From the NCBI RefSeq assembly GCF_036330325.1, contig NZ_JAZDRO010000001.1:558001-622000 (forward strand): a stretch of 64,000 bases of DNA, given 5' to 3'. Position 1 is the stretch's first letter. Every line of letters begins with the position of its first letter. The notes below the pieces were generated by a model. The model was given only the letters and a program-made list of their open reading frames with translations, searched no databases and was not told the origin of the DNA. Both the position numbers and the translations under genes were made by a program. Of the stretch, positions 25,682-33,237 are shown piece by piece. The stretch is from Hyphobacterium marinum. GTDB taxonomy: Bacteria > Pseudomonadota > Alphaproteobacteria > Caulobacterales > Maricaulaceae.

Positions 25682-27907
25682 ATGAAAAACCGTGTCCTGG
25701 CCGCGCTGGCGGCTGTTGCCCTGAGCGTGTCTCCGGCCTTTGCCGACGGCTGCGATTTCGACGACGAGGACGGTCGGCTCGATGTCGGCCTGGTGCTGTC
25801 GGGCGGCGGGGCGCTGGCCTCGACCCATATTGGCGTGCTCGCCGTGCTGGAGGAGGAAGGCGTTCCGGTCCACTGCATCGTCGGCACATCGATGGGCTCG
25901 GTCGTGGGCGGGCTCTATGCCGCAGGCTGGTCGCCGGACGACATGCGCGCCGAATTCGAGGCCGCCGACTGGCCGCGTCTGATCCAGAATTCACTCGACC
26001 GTGACGAGTTGCCCTTCCGCGAAAAGACCGACCAGGACGAGTATTTCTCCGACTATGTCGCCGGCTGGGGTGATGAGGGCCTGATCCTGCCCTCCTCGGT
26101 GACGACGCTGCGCGGTCTGCAAGGCTTCTACCGGCGCATGCTGGAGCGCGCGCCGCCGGAGTTTCATTTTGACAATCTGCCCATTCCCTACCGCGCCGTG
26201 GCGACCGACCTGGGGACCGGTCAGGCCGCGATCCTGAGTGAAGGCGACATGGTCGAGGCGATGCTCGCCTCCATGTCGGTGCCGGGGCTTTTCGATCCGC
26301 GCGAGATCAATGGCCGGCTCTATGTCGATGGCGGGCTGTCGAAACAGCTGCCCGTCGATGTCGCCTACGCGATGGGGGCCGATGTCGTCATCGTCGTCGA
26401 CACCACGATCGAACCCTCCGACCCGCCGGCCAACCCCTCGGTTGTGCAGGTCGCCCAGCAGATCGTGCAGGTGCAGGTCTGGACCAACCGGACCCAGCAG
26501 GCCGAATTGCTGCAGCCGGGCGATATCCTGATCCGGCCCGACCTTTCCATGTTGACCACCGGGAGTTTCGAGCGCGCGGGCGACGGCTTTGAGTCCGGTA
26601 TCAACGCGTCGGCACCCTACCGCGCCCGCATGCGCGAAATCGCCGCGCAGGCCTCGCCGCCCCTGTCTCGTCCGGGTGCTGTCGCGGCGCGTGGCACCGG
26701 CGAAGCCCGTCGCGTCACCCGCGTCGAGATCGTCAACAACACGGCCGTCTCCGACGATTTGATCGCCCGCCGATTCGGTATCGAGGCCGGCGAGGCGGCG
26801 ACCCGCGCCGATATCGAGAACGGCATCACCGAGGTCGCGGGCCTCGGGGCGTTCGGCACGATCGACGCCGGTTTCCAGGAAGACGGAACGCTGACCCTGC
26901 GTACACAGGAACGGCCGCTGGGGAACAATCTCTTCCAGGCAGGTTTGACCGTGTCGAACACGTTTGACCGGGATTCCCGCTATGTGCTGCGCGGCCGCTA
27001 TTCGCGGCGGCCCCTGAATGGCGGAGGCGGGGAGTTTGCCCTCTCCCTGGCGCTGGGTTCGGAATACCTGCTCGCGGCGGAATGGATGCAGCCCTTCGGA
27101 CGCGAGAGCCGATATTTCACCGATGTCGCCATCGGTGTTGAAGGCTATCCGCTGGGACTCAATTTCGACAGCGCCCGCTTTGACGATTACTGGCTGGAGG
27201 CGGTTTATGCCGAAAGCCAGATCGGGCGTGATTTCGGGCGCTGGGGGCAGGTCTCCCTGGTCGGTGAATACCGCTATGGCGAGTATCATTCCGACACGTT
27301 TGGCGATCCCGAGGAATTTGGCGATGTCGGTCTCGACATTGCCCGCTACGGAGCGCGCTTCGACCTCGACACGCTCAATCACCCCGATTTCCCGACCGCC
27401 GGCACGGCCGTATCCGCGGAGTATCTCTATGTTCAGGACTTTGATGCCGATCCGGATGTCGAAGCCAATACCACGCGCTACCAGCTGACGGCGGCGCAGG
27501 CGTTTGGCCTGGGCCAGTGGGGCGGCGTGGTGCGGGCCGAACGCGGGGCCAGTACCGATACCGGCAATGTCCTGCAGTCGCTCTTCTTCCTGGGCGGGTT
27601 CCGCAATCTCTCGGCCTATTCCGAGCGCGCCTTGCCGAACAATGACTACCGCTATGCCTCGGTCGAGCTCTACCGCCGCATGACGGCGTCGGACGCGGTC
27701 GGGGCCTTGCCGATCTATGTCGGCGGTCTCGTCGAGTATGCCGAGTTCACGTTCGATCTTGGCGGGCTGGTCTGGATGCCCGATCCGGTCTTCTCGGTGA
27801 CCGGATATGGCGCGATGAATACCGTGCTTGGACCGGCCTATCTCGGCCTGTCAGTCGGCGACCGGGGCAACAAGTCGGTCTTTCTCTATATCGGGCGGAA
27901 TTTCTAG
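25682..27907 (+). CDS. Patatin-like phospholipase with surface-antigen barrel (type Vd, PlpD-like)
   Basis: 741 residues. Signal peptide 1-21 (cut after PAFA). Patatin domain about 33-330 with the nucleophile GTSMG (S70) and the dyad aspartate in YVDGG (D216). A POTRA-like domain follows (about 348-420) and then a 16-strand-type outer-membrane barrel ending in YIGRNF, with a terminal Phe as in Omp85 proteins. The layout matches PlpD type Vd autotransporters. The oxyanion motif is altered: the usual GGGxRG reads GGGALA. ATG at 25682 follows GGGGAGAG. The protein is expected in the outer membrane or secreted; lipase activity is likely but not certain. Confidence 0.88.
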   Translation: MKNRVLAALAAVALSVSPAFADGCDFDDEDGRLDVGLVLSGGGALASTHIGVLAVLEEEGVPVHCIVGTSMGSVVGGLYAAGWSPDDMRAEFEAADWPRLIQNSLDRDELPFREKTDQDEYFSDYVAGWGDEGLILPSSVTTLRGLQGFYRRMLERAPPEFHFDNLPIPYRAVATDLGTGQAAILSEGDMVEAMLASMSVPGLFDPREINGRLYVDGGLSKQLPVDVAYAMGADVVIVVDTTIEPSDPPANPSVVQVAQQIVQVQVWTNRTQQAELLQPGDILIRPDLSMLTTGSFERAGDGFESGINASAPYRARMREIAAQASPPLSRPGAVAARGTGEARRVTRVEIVNNTAVSDDLIARRFGIEAGEAATRADIENGITEVAGLGAFGTIDAGFQEDGTLTLRTQERPLGNNLFQAGLTVSNTFDRDSRYVLRGRYSRRPLNGGGGEFALSLALGSEYLLAAEWMQPFGRESRYFTDVAIGVEGYPLGLNFDSARFDDYWLEAVYAESQIGRDFGRWGQVSLVGEYRYGEYHSDTFGDPEEFGDVGLDIARYGARFDLDTLNHPDFPTAGTAVSAEYLYVQDFDADPDVEANTTRYQLTAAQAFGLGQWGGVVRAERGASTDTGNVLQSLFFLGGFRNLSAYSERALPNNDYRYASVELYRRMTASDAVGALPIYVGGLVEYAEFTFDLGGLVWMPDPVFSVTGYGAMNTVLGPAYLGLSVGDRGNKSVFLYIGRNF

Positions 27908-27918
27908 ACGCGGGGCGG

Positions 27919-28545
27919 TCAGTTCCGCGAGAAGGTCGGGTCCGGGCAGCGGTCAACCCGCTCCCGGCTCTGACCGGGGAAGCGCGCTAGCCAGCAATCG
28001 TCAAAGACCGAGCAGTAGCAGATCTCGACGTCGATCTCGTGGCGGACCTCGTCGAGTGCGGTCCACAGGGCATGGCCGCGTGGCTGGGTCTCGGCATCGG
28101 GGCGCGCCGAGGTGATGAATTCCACCTCCTCCTGCGGCGCGAAGAAGCGGCCTTCAACGTCGTCGAACAGGAAGGCCAGTTCGCCCGAAACGAAAGCCTG
28201 GCGAACATAGTTGTGGCGTTCGGCAGGCGGCACCTCGGCCGGGACGCAGCAGCGGGCGAGGAATTGCGAGGTATCGGAAATGGTCTCGCCATCCCAGGTC
28301 ATCCTGAGCGAACGCAGTTCGGCCGGACCGATACCGGTGTTGCGGAAGACCAGCGTCATGCGCCATTCCTCGCGGTCGAGATCGTAATTGCCTGACCCGT
28401 ACTGGATGACTGGCAGGACGCTGGCCTCGAGCGTCTGTTGCATCACCCGGCCCTGGAACCAGGCGATAAAGAGCGAGGCCACCGAGATCACCACCACGCT
28501 GACCGCGACGATCAGCTCGATGAGGCGGGTCCGGCTCGGTCGCAT
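27919..28545 (-). CDS. Membrane-anchored protein of the CYCSVFD family (copy 1)
   Basis: 208 residues. One N-terminal helix (about 8-30) anchors a periplasmic domain. The domain has a beta-rich part with VFRNTGIGPAELRSLRMTWDG, shortened key motif NTGIGPA, a pair of cysteines (ARCCVP), and a C-terminal motif CYCSVFDDCW. A second protein in this window (50208-50798) shares the same order: anchor, NTGIGPA, RIDYCYCSVFD-CW, and Cys-Pro near the end. Function unknown. It lies 9 bases after the symporter gene start region on the same strand and may be co-transcribed with it. Confidence 0.7.
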   Translation of the reverse strand: MRPSRTRLIELIVAVSVVVISVASLFIAWFQGRVMQQTLEASVLPVIQYGSGNYDLDREEWRMTLVFRNTGIGPAELRSLRMTWDGETISDTSQFLARCCVPAEVPPAERHNYVRQAFVSGELAFLFDDVEGRFFAPQEEVEFITSARPDAETQPRGHALWTALDEVRHEIDVEICYCSVFDDCWLARFPGQSRERVDRCPDPTFSRN

Positions 28546-28554
28546 GGTCGCGCC

Positions 28555-29829
28555 CTAGATGGTCGAAGGCGAGCGGAAGACCTCCTCGTCGAGCTGGTCT
28601 TCCGATTTCGCAACCGTTACCGCCACGGCGGCGTCGCCGGTCACGTTCACCACAGTGCGGGCCATATCCATGATCCGGTCCACCGGTAGAATGAAGCCGA
28701 CCACAAGCGCGATCTGCTCCGGCGTCGCGCCGAAGGTCGAGAGGACGGTTGCCAGCAAAAAAAGCGAAGCAGACGGAATGCCCGCCGCGCCAATCGAGAC
28801 CACGGCAGCGGTCACCGCGATCATCACATAGTTCGCAAAGCTGAGCTCGATACCAAAGGCCTGGGCGGTGAAGAGGGCGAGAATGCCCAGATAGAGCGCG
28901 GTACCGTCCATGTTGATGGTGGCCCCGAGCGGCAGGACCGAACCGGACACCGAGCGCTTCACGCCGAGATTCCGGGTCGCATTGGTAATCGTGACCGGAA
29001 GGGTGGCCGAGCTGGAGGCTGTCGAGAAGGCCACGGCCTGGGCATCGAAAATGCCCCGGAAGAAGCGGATGGCCGGCAGGCGAAGGATCACCTTGATCAG
29101 CCCGCCATAGACAAGGATCACGTGGGTAAAGAGGCCCAGATAGACCGTCAGGATCAGCCAGAAAATCGACTGGAAGGCCTCGATGCCATAGGCCGCCGTC
29201 GCATAGGCGATGAGGGCGAAGACGCCGAAAGGCGCAAACTCCATGACGATGGCGGTCACTTTCAGGACGGCTTCGGACGCGCTTTCGAAGAAGCTGCCGG
29301 CGGCCTGCCCCTTTTCACCGGCCATCAGGATGCCGACGCCGAACAGAAGGGCAAAGAAGATGATAGCGAGAATGTTCGCCTCGGCCATCGCGGCGGCCGG
29401 ATTCTGGATGATTTCCAGAATACGGTCCCAGACTGACGGGGCTTCCTGGGAGATCGCTTCCGGCGTGGCCCCGGCCAGCGCCTCGGCGGCGTTCGCACCG
29501 GGCCGGAAGACCGTCCCGTAAACAAGGCCGATGACATTGGCGAAGAAGGTGGTGACCAGATAAAGGCCAATCGTCTTCAGGCCCAGGGAGCCCAGCCTGG
29601 CCGGCTCGCGCATTGCCACGACACCCGCGACAAGCGTGGTGAAGATCAGCGGCACGATCATCATCCGGATCAGCGCAATGAAGATATCGCCATACGGCTG
29701 GACATAGGTCCCCAGCCAATCAACCGCCCGGTCGCCGAGCGTGTACTGGATCACCAATCCGAAAACGATGCCGAGAATGAGCGCCCCCAGGACGCGCTTC
29801 CACAGCGTGACGCCGAACCACCATTTCAT
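28555..29829 (-). CDS. Dicarboxylate/amino acid:cation symporter (DAACS family)
   Basis: 424 residues, inner membrane. The family (GltP, DctA, GltPh) imports glutamate, aspartate or C4-dicarboxylates with H+ or Na+. The serine-rich hairpin FSTASSSATLPVTI and the TM7 motif NMDGTALY are both present, as is the late helix with PVDRIMDMARTVVNVTGD. ATG at 29829 is chosen (GGAGG about 9 bases upstream); the extension to 29856 is not conserved. The RMMIVPLIF loop is typical. Substrate specificity (dicarboxylate or amino acid) cannot be decided by eye, although the arginine in the RIMDMARTVVN stretch is compatible with acidic substrates. Confidence 0.9.
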   Translation of the reverse strand: MKWWFGVTLWKRVLGALILGIVFGLVIQYTLGDRAVDWLGTYVQPYGDIFIALIRMMIVPLIFTTLVAGVVAMREPARLGSLGLKTIGLYLVTTFFANVIGLVYGTVFRPGANAAEALAGATPEAISQEAPSVWDRILEIIQNPAAAMAEANILAIIFFALLFGVGILMAGEKGQAAGSFFESASEAVLKVTAIVMEFAPFGVFALIAYATAAYGIEAFQSIFWLILTVYLGLFTHVILVYGGLIKVILRLPAIRFFRGIFDAQAVAFSTASSSATLPVTITNATRNLGVKRSVSGSVLPLGATINMDGTALYLGILALFTAQAFGIELSFANYVMIAVTAAVVSIGAAGIPSASLFLLATVLSTFGATPEQIALVVGFILPVDRIMDMARTVVNVTGDAAVAVTVAKSEDQLDEEVFRSPSTI

Positions 29830-29921
29830 GGATGCTGTCCTCCCCGACAGACGCAATGTCTTGCGGGGGTCACACTAGGCTGGTTTGCGGAGGGGTCAAC
29901 GCGCAGGCGCGCTAACGCTGA

Positions 29922-30233
29922 TCAGCCCCGGCGGCCCAGACGGCCCGTGGCCTTGACCATGGCGACGCGGCCCGACACGGCGGCCCAGACAAGGCCGGTG
30001 ATCAGAAGGAAGGGCGCGAAACCGCCCAGGCCCGGAACACGGGACACCGCGATCAGGCCAAGTGCGCCGAGAATGTTGAGAATGACCCGCGTCCAGCTGA
30101 CATCGAAATAGTGCGAGGCCAGGCGCGCGGTCGACTGCGAGAAGAAACGCGCCGACGCCGCGGCTGCCCCGGTGTCATGACCGTGGCGATTGGGCAGTTC
30201 GGAGGCGTTATGGGCATTCTGCAGCGTTCTCAT
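29922..30233 (-). CDS. Small membrane protein, possibly leaderless
   Basis: 103 residues from ATG at 30233 (MRTLQNAHNASELPNRHGHD), with two hydrophobic helices (about 50-66 and 71-92) and a basic C terminus. Function unknown. A longer start at 30245 is in frame, but it would lie inside the -10 element of a strong promoter, so 30233 is preferred; transcription would then begin at about the A of ATG. No Shine-Dalgarno sequence precedes either start, consistent with leaderless translation. Confidence 0.55.
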   Translation of the reverse strand: MRTLQNAHNASELPNRHGHDTGAAAASARFFSQSTARLASHYFDVSWTRVILNILGALGLIAVSRVPGLGGFAPFLLITGLVWAAVSGRVAMVKATGRLGRRG

Positions 30234-30240
30234 AATTGTC

Positions 30241-30269
30241 ACCATACGGAGTTTTCACAAAACTGTCAA
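30241..30269 (-). promoter_or_regulatory. Sigma-70 promoter with palindromic spacer
   Basis: On the minus strand a perfect -35 TTGACA (30264-30269), a 17-base spacer and a -10 TATGGT (30241-30246). The spacer contains the palindrome GTTTTGTGAAAAC (30251-30263), a likely repressor-binding site. The expected start of transcription is near 30233-30234, next to the ATG of the downstream membrane protein gene. Confidence 0.6.
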
Positions 30270-30304
30270 AAACAATCCGCAGGGGTGGAAGCGCCTATGG
30301 TCTA

Positions 30305-30340
30305 AACAGAAAACGGCCACGACATCTTGTGCCGTGGCCG
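30305..30340 (-). terminator. Terminator of ahpC-ahpD
   Basis: An 8-bp stem CGGCCACG/CGTGGCCG (arms 30314-30321 and 30333-30340) with an 11-base loop is followed on the minus strand by TTTTCTGTTT. It lies 33 bases after the ahpD stop. Confidence 0.8.
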
Positions 30341-30372
30341 CCTCCTGGTCCATTAACTTGTGGTTTTTGCCG

Positions 30373-30897
30373 TCAGGCGGCTTCGGCTCGCAGCACCGCT
30401 GCCACCGCATTGACGACCGCGCCGATGCGCACGGAGGCCTGGACCTGTTCGGCGCTGACGCCGTGCTTGCGCAATTCGGCCTCGTGGCTGTCCATGCACA
30501 TGCCGCAGCCATTGACCGCCGAGACGGTCATCGCCCAGAGCTCGAAATCGGCCTTGTCGACCCCCGGATTGGCCAGCGCATTCATGCGCAGGCGCGCTGG
30601 CATGGTGCGGTAATCCTTGGCCGAGACCATATGGGTGAAGCGGTAGTAAACATTGTTCATGCCCATGATGGCCGACGCCGCTTTCGCAGCGGTCACGGCT
30701 TCGGGCGAAAGATGCTCTCCGGCCTCCGCAGCCAGCGCGGCATAGGTGGCCGGTTCGCCCACGGCATGGGCGGCCGCCAGGAATGCGCCCCACTTCTTCT
30801 GCTCGTCGAGCACGGTTTCCCGCGCGAGGCTGGAGAGGTTCAGCTTCAGATCCTTGGCGTAGTCGGGCAGGCGGTCCTTGAGCGCGTCGAGACTCAT
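30373..30897 (-). CDS. ahpD: Alkylhydroperoxidase AhpD
   Basis: 174 residues, all-helical AhpD fold. It carries the catalytic NGCGMCMDSH motif with C131, C134 and H138. AhpD is itself a weak peroxidase and is the electron donor linking lipoylated proteins (via dihydrolipoyl dehydrogenase and SucB) to AhpC, as shown in Mycobacterium. ATG at 30897 is the family start; the longer frame to 30957 overlaps the ahpC spacer. It follows ahpC by about 120 bases on the same strand and ends at the terminator at 30305-30340. An lpdA gene lies about 2.3 kb away. Confidence 0.95.
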   Translation of the reverse strand: MSLDALKDRLPDYAKDLKLNLSSLARETVLDEQKKWGAFLAAAHAVGEPATYAALAAEAGEHLSPEAVTAAKAASAIMGMNNVYYRFTHMVSAKDYRTMPARLRMNALANPGVDKADFELWAMTVSAVNGCGMCMDSHEAELRKHGVSAEQVQASVRIGAVVNAVAAVLRAEAA

Positions 30898-31020
30898 GGC
30901 TCGTTCCTCTTGTTCGGGGGCTATCGGGGAGGCAACCGCGCCGGGCAGGCCGACCACACCATCGGGGGAGGATTGTGGTCTGCCCGCGCCGGCGCGGAAG
31001 ACTTGGCTGCTCGAAGGGGT

Positions 31021-31578
31021 TTAAGCGGCCGGTTTCAGGACGTCGCCGCCGACCGCGCGGTTGCACGGGCACAGCTCGTCGGTTTGCAGGGCGTCGAGGA
31101 CGCGCAGCGTGTCTTCCGGGTTACGGCCGACATTGAGGTTCGTCACATAGACGTGCTGGACGACATTGTGCGGATCGACGACGAAGGTCGCGCGCAGCGG
31201 CACACCTTCTTCGGACCGCACGCCGAGCGCGTCGATCAGCGAACCGGTCGTGTCGGCAAACTGCCAGATGGCGAGTTTTTCGAGATCGGGGTGATCGCGG
31301 CGCCAGGCCAGCTTGCAGAACTCGTTGTCAGCCGAGCCGCCCAAAACGACAGCATCGCGGTCATCGAATTCGCCGTTCAGATCGGCAAAGGCCTTGATTT
31401 CGGTCGGGCAGACGAAGGTGAAGTCCTTCGGGTAGAAGAAGATCACCTTCCACTTGCCCTCAAAGCTCTTCTCGGTCACCGGCTCGAATGCCGATTCACC
31501 GTTTTCCTCGTGCTGCATGAAGCCGGGCTTCACACCGGTGATTTCAAATTCGGGAAGCTTTTCGCCAACGCCGAGCAT
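31021..31578 (-). CDS. ahpC: Peroxiredoxin AhpC (AhpE/Prx1-type 2-Cys)
   Basis: 185 residues. The peroxidatic cysteine is C57 in FYPKDFTFVCPTEIKAF; C-terminal cysteines in DELCPCNRA (C170, C172) serve resolution, a pattern like mycobacterial AhpC, which pairs with AhpD and not AhpF. This agrees with ahpD being the next gene. It reduces H2O2 and organic peroxides in the cytoplasm. AAGGAG lies upstream of the ATG. Divergent from oxyR, with a shared 163-base regulatory region holding an OxyR-like site. Confidence 0.95.
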   Translation of the reverse strand: MLGVGEKLPEFEITGVKPGFMQHEENGESAFEPVTEKSFEGKWKVIFFYPKDFTFVCPTEIKAFADLNGEFDDRDAVVLGGSADNEFCKLAWRRDHPDLEKLAIWQFADTTGSLIDALGVRSEEGVPLRATFVVDPHNVVQHVYVTNLNVGRNPEDTLRVLDALQTDELCPCNRAVGGDVLKPAA

Positions 31579-31722
31579 GGACGTCTCCTTGGGTGTTAAT
31601 TCAGTTGGATGGCCGTACGACCCGCACCGGTATTCGTTGTCCGAACCGGCCCGTTCCGTGCGTTCGAGGCGCTATATGGCAGACCTCAAAAATTAAACCA
31701 ATGAATTGTATTTTTGTTCCCC

Positions 31723-31737
31723 ATAGATTATTTCTAT
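31723..31737. promoter_or_regulatory. OxyR/LysR-type binding site between ahpC and oxyR
   Basis: ATAG-ATTATTT-CTAT matches one half of the OxyR consensus (ATAGnTnnnAnCTAT) with one mismatch, and has the T-N11-A pattern of LysR sites. It is 4 bases upstream of the oxyR ATG and about 50 bases upstream of a TATA-like -10 for ahpC (near 31671-31677), fitting activation of ahpC and autorepression of oxyR. A second, clearly degenerate half-site may lie in the A+T-rich stretch at 31690-31715. Confidence 0.5.
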
Positions 31738-31741
31738 TTCC

Positions 31742-32647
31742 ATGAGCGCCCTTCTTCCGACCCTGCGGCAGTTGAGTTTCCTGACTGCCCTCGCCGATCA
31801 CGAATCCTTCTCCCGTGCAGCCGAGCACTGCTTCGTCACGCAGCCGACCCTGTCGGCCGGGATCAAGGAGCTCGAAACGATACTCGGGGTCACGCTGGTG
31901 GAGCGGGGAGCCCGTCAGGCCGTGCTGACACCAGCCGGCGAGATCGCGGTGGAGCGCGCACGCCGGACACTCACCGAAGCCGAAGACCTGGTTCAGGCAA
32001 CCCGCGCGGCCGGTGAACCCCTGTGCGGGCCTTTCCGCCTCGGCGTAATTCCGACGATTGCGCCCTTCCTGCTGCCACGCGCGGTGCCGGTGCTGCGACA
32101 GGCTTTTCCGGACCTCAAACTGCTGTTGCGGGAAGACCTGACCGGGCGGCTCTACGAGGCGCTGAAGGACCGGCGCATTGATGCGGCACTGATTGCCTTG
32201 CCTTATGATGATCCGGCGATCAAGACCGAGTCCGCCGGGCCGGATGAATTCCTGTTTGCCTGCGCGCCCGGCCATCCCCTGGCGGAGCGCAAGACGGTCA
32301 GCCTGGAAGACGTCACCGCGGACCCGCTTCTGCTGCTCGAAGATGGGCATTGCCTGCGCGACCACGCCGTCAGCGCCTGCGCGTCGAGTGCCGCGCGGTC
32401 AGATTTCGCGGCGACCAGCCTGCATACGCTTGTCCAGATGGTGAAGGGCGGCGTCGGCGCGACGCTCCTGCCCCGGCTGGCCATTGAGGGCGGTGTCGCG
32501 GACGGGCTCGACCTTGCGCTCATTCCCTTCGACCCGCCCGTCATCGGCCGGGAGATCGGCATCGCCTGGCGGCGCGGCTCGGCCCGGGCCGAGGAGGCGC
32601 GCCTGATCGCGAAGACGCTGCGGGACATGCTTGCGGAACGGGCCTGA
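31742..32647 (+). CDS. oxyR: Hydrogen-peroxide sensor OxyR (LysR family)
   Basis: 301 residues. The N-terminal winged helix reads LTALADHESFSRAAEHCFVTQ, then PTLSAGIKELE. The sensor domain has the redox pair C204 and C213 in LLEDGHCLRDHAVSAC, matching E. coli Cys199 and Cys208 including the GHCLRD context. The family converts to an activating disulfide form with H2O2. Divergence from ahpC-ahpD is the classic arrangement. The length and the end (RDMLAERA) are normal. An additional cysteine (C30) is in the DNA-binding domain. Confidence 0.96.
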   Translation: MSALLPTLRQLSFLTALADHESFSRAAEHCFVTQPTLSAGIKELETILGVTLVERGARQAVLTPAGEIAVERARRTLTEAEDLVQATRAAGEPLCGPFRLGVIPTIAPFLLPRAVPVLRQAFPDLKLLLREDLTGRLYEALKDRRIDAALIALPYDDPAIKTESAGPDEFLFACAPGHPLAERKTVSLEDVTADPLLLLEDGHCLRDHAVSACASSAARSDFAATSLHTLVQMVKGGVGATLLPRLAIEGGVADGLDLALIPFDPPVIGREIGIAWRRGSARAEEARLIAKTLRDMLAERA

Positions 32648-32729
32648 TTTTTCCTGATCAAGGCTGACGGCGGCTTTTGGGCGCGCTAGGCTCCCACCTG
32701 ATTTGAAAGACAGGGGAGGGTCTTCAACC

Positions 32730-33167
32730 ATGACCGACACCGCACGCGCGAAAACACCGATCTGGTTCTGGGTTGTCGCCGTTCTGGCCACGCTCTGGAA
32801 TGCCATGGGCGTGTTCGATTTCGTGATGACGAACATGCGCAACAATGCCTATCTCGCCAATTTCACACCGGAACAGCTCGACTTTTTCACCAGCTTCCCG
32901 ATGTGGTTTACCATCATCTGGGCCATCGCGGTGTTTGGAGCCTTTATCGGCAGTGTGCTCCTTCTGTTGCGTATGGGCTTGGCCGTGCCCGCCTTCCTGG
33001 CGTCAGTGATCTGCTATGTGATTTCCCTCATTCACAATTTCGCCCTGTCCAACGGGGCCGCGGTCATGGGTACTGCCGGGATCGTCATGGCCGCGCTGAT
33101 CGGCCTTGTCCTGCTCGGCCTGCTTTTCCTCGCCCGCTGGGCCAAGGCGCGCGGAATTCTGACCTGA
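32730..33167 (+). CDS. Four-helix membrane protein, unknown
   Basis: 145 residues from ATG 32730, which has GGGAGGG 9-15 bases upstream. Four hydrophobic helices (about 10-32, 53-77, 80-100 and 108-135). Similar alphaproteobacterial proteins are sometimes labelled sugar transporters, but four short helices and no binding motif do not support that. It is between oxyR and lpdA on the same strand. Function unknown. Confidence 0.65.
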   Translation: MTDTARAKTPIWFWVVAVLATLWNAMGVFDFVMTNMRNNAYLANFTPEQLDFFTSFPMWFTIIWAIAVFGAFIGSVLLLLRMGLAVPAFLASVICYVISLIHNFALSNGAAVMGTAGIVMAALIGLVLLGLLFLARWAKARGILT

Positions 33168-33192
33168 CCTTGCCAGTCTGAATGCCTATGTT

Positions 33193-33229
33193 GGGGCTCC
33201 CGATTCGAACCGTTGAGATCAGGAGCCCC
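33193..33229 (+). promoter_or_regulatory. Hairpin covering the lpdA ribosome-binding site
   Basis: An 8-bp perfect stem GGGGCTCC/GGAGCCCC (33193-33200 and 33222-33229) with a 21-base loop. The right arm contains AGGAG (33221-33225), the only Shine-Dalgarno candidate for lpdA (ATG at 33238). Folding in the mRNA would hide it. It could alternatively slow transcription from the upstream gene; there is no U-tract. Confidence 0.45.
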
Positions 33230-33237
33230 GATCCCCC

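Noticed and set aside
33201..33212. GATTCGAACC resembling a tRNA T-arm in front of lpdA
   Set aside because: No acceptor, anticodon or D-arm can be built around it; it is the loop of the lpdA leader hairpin.
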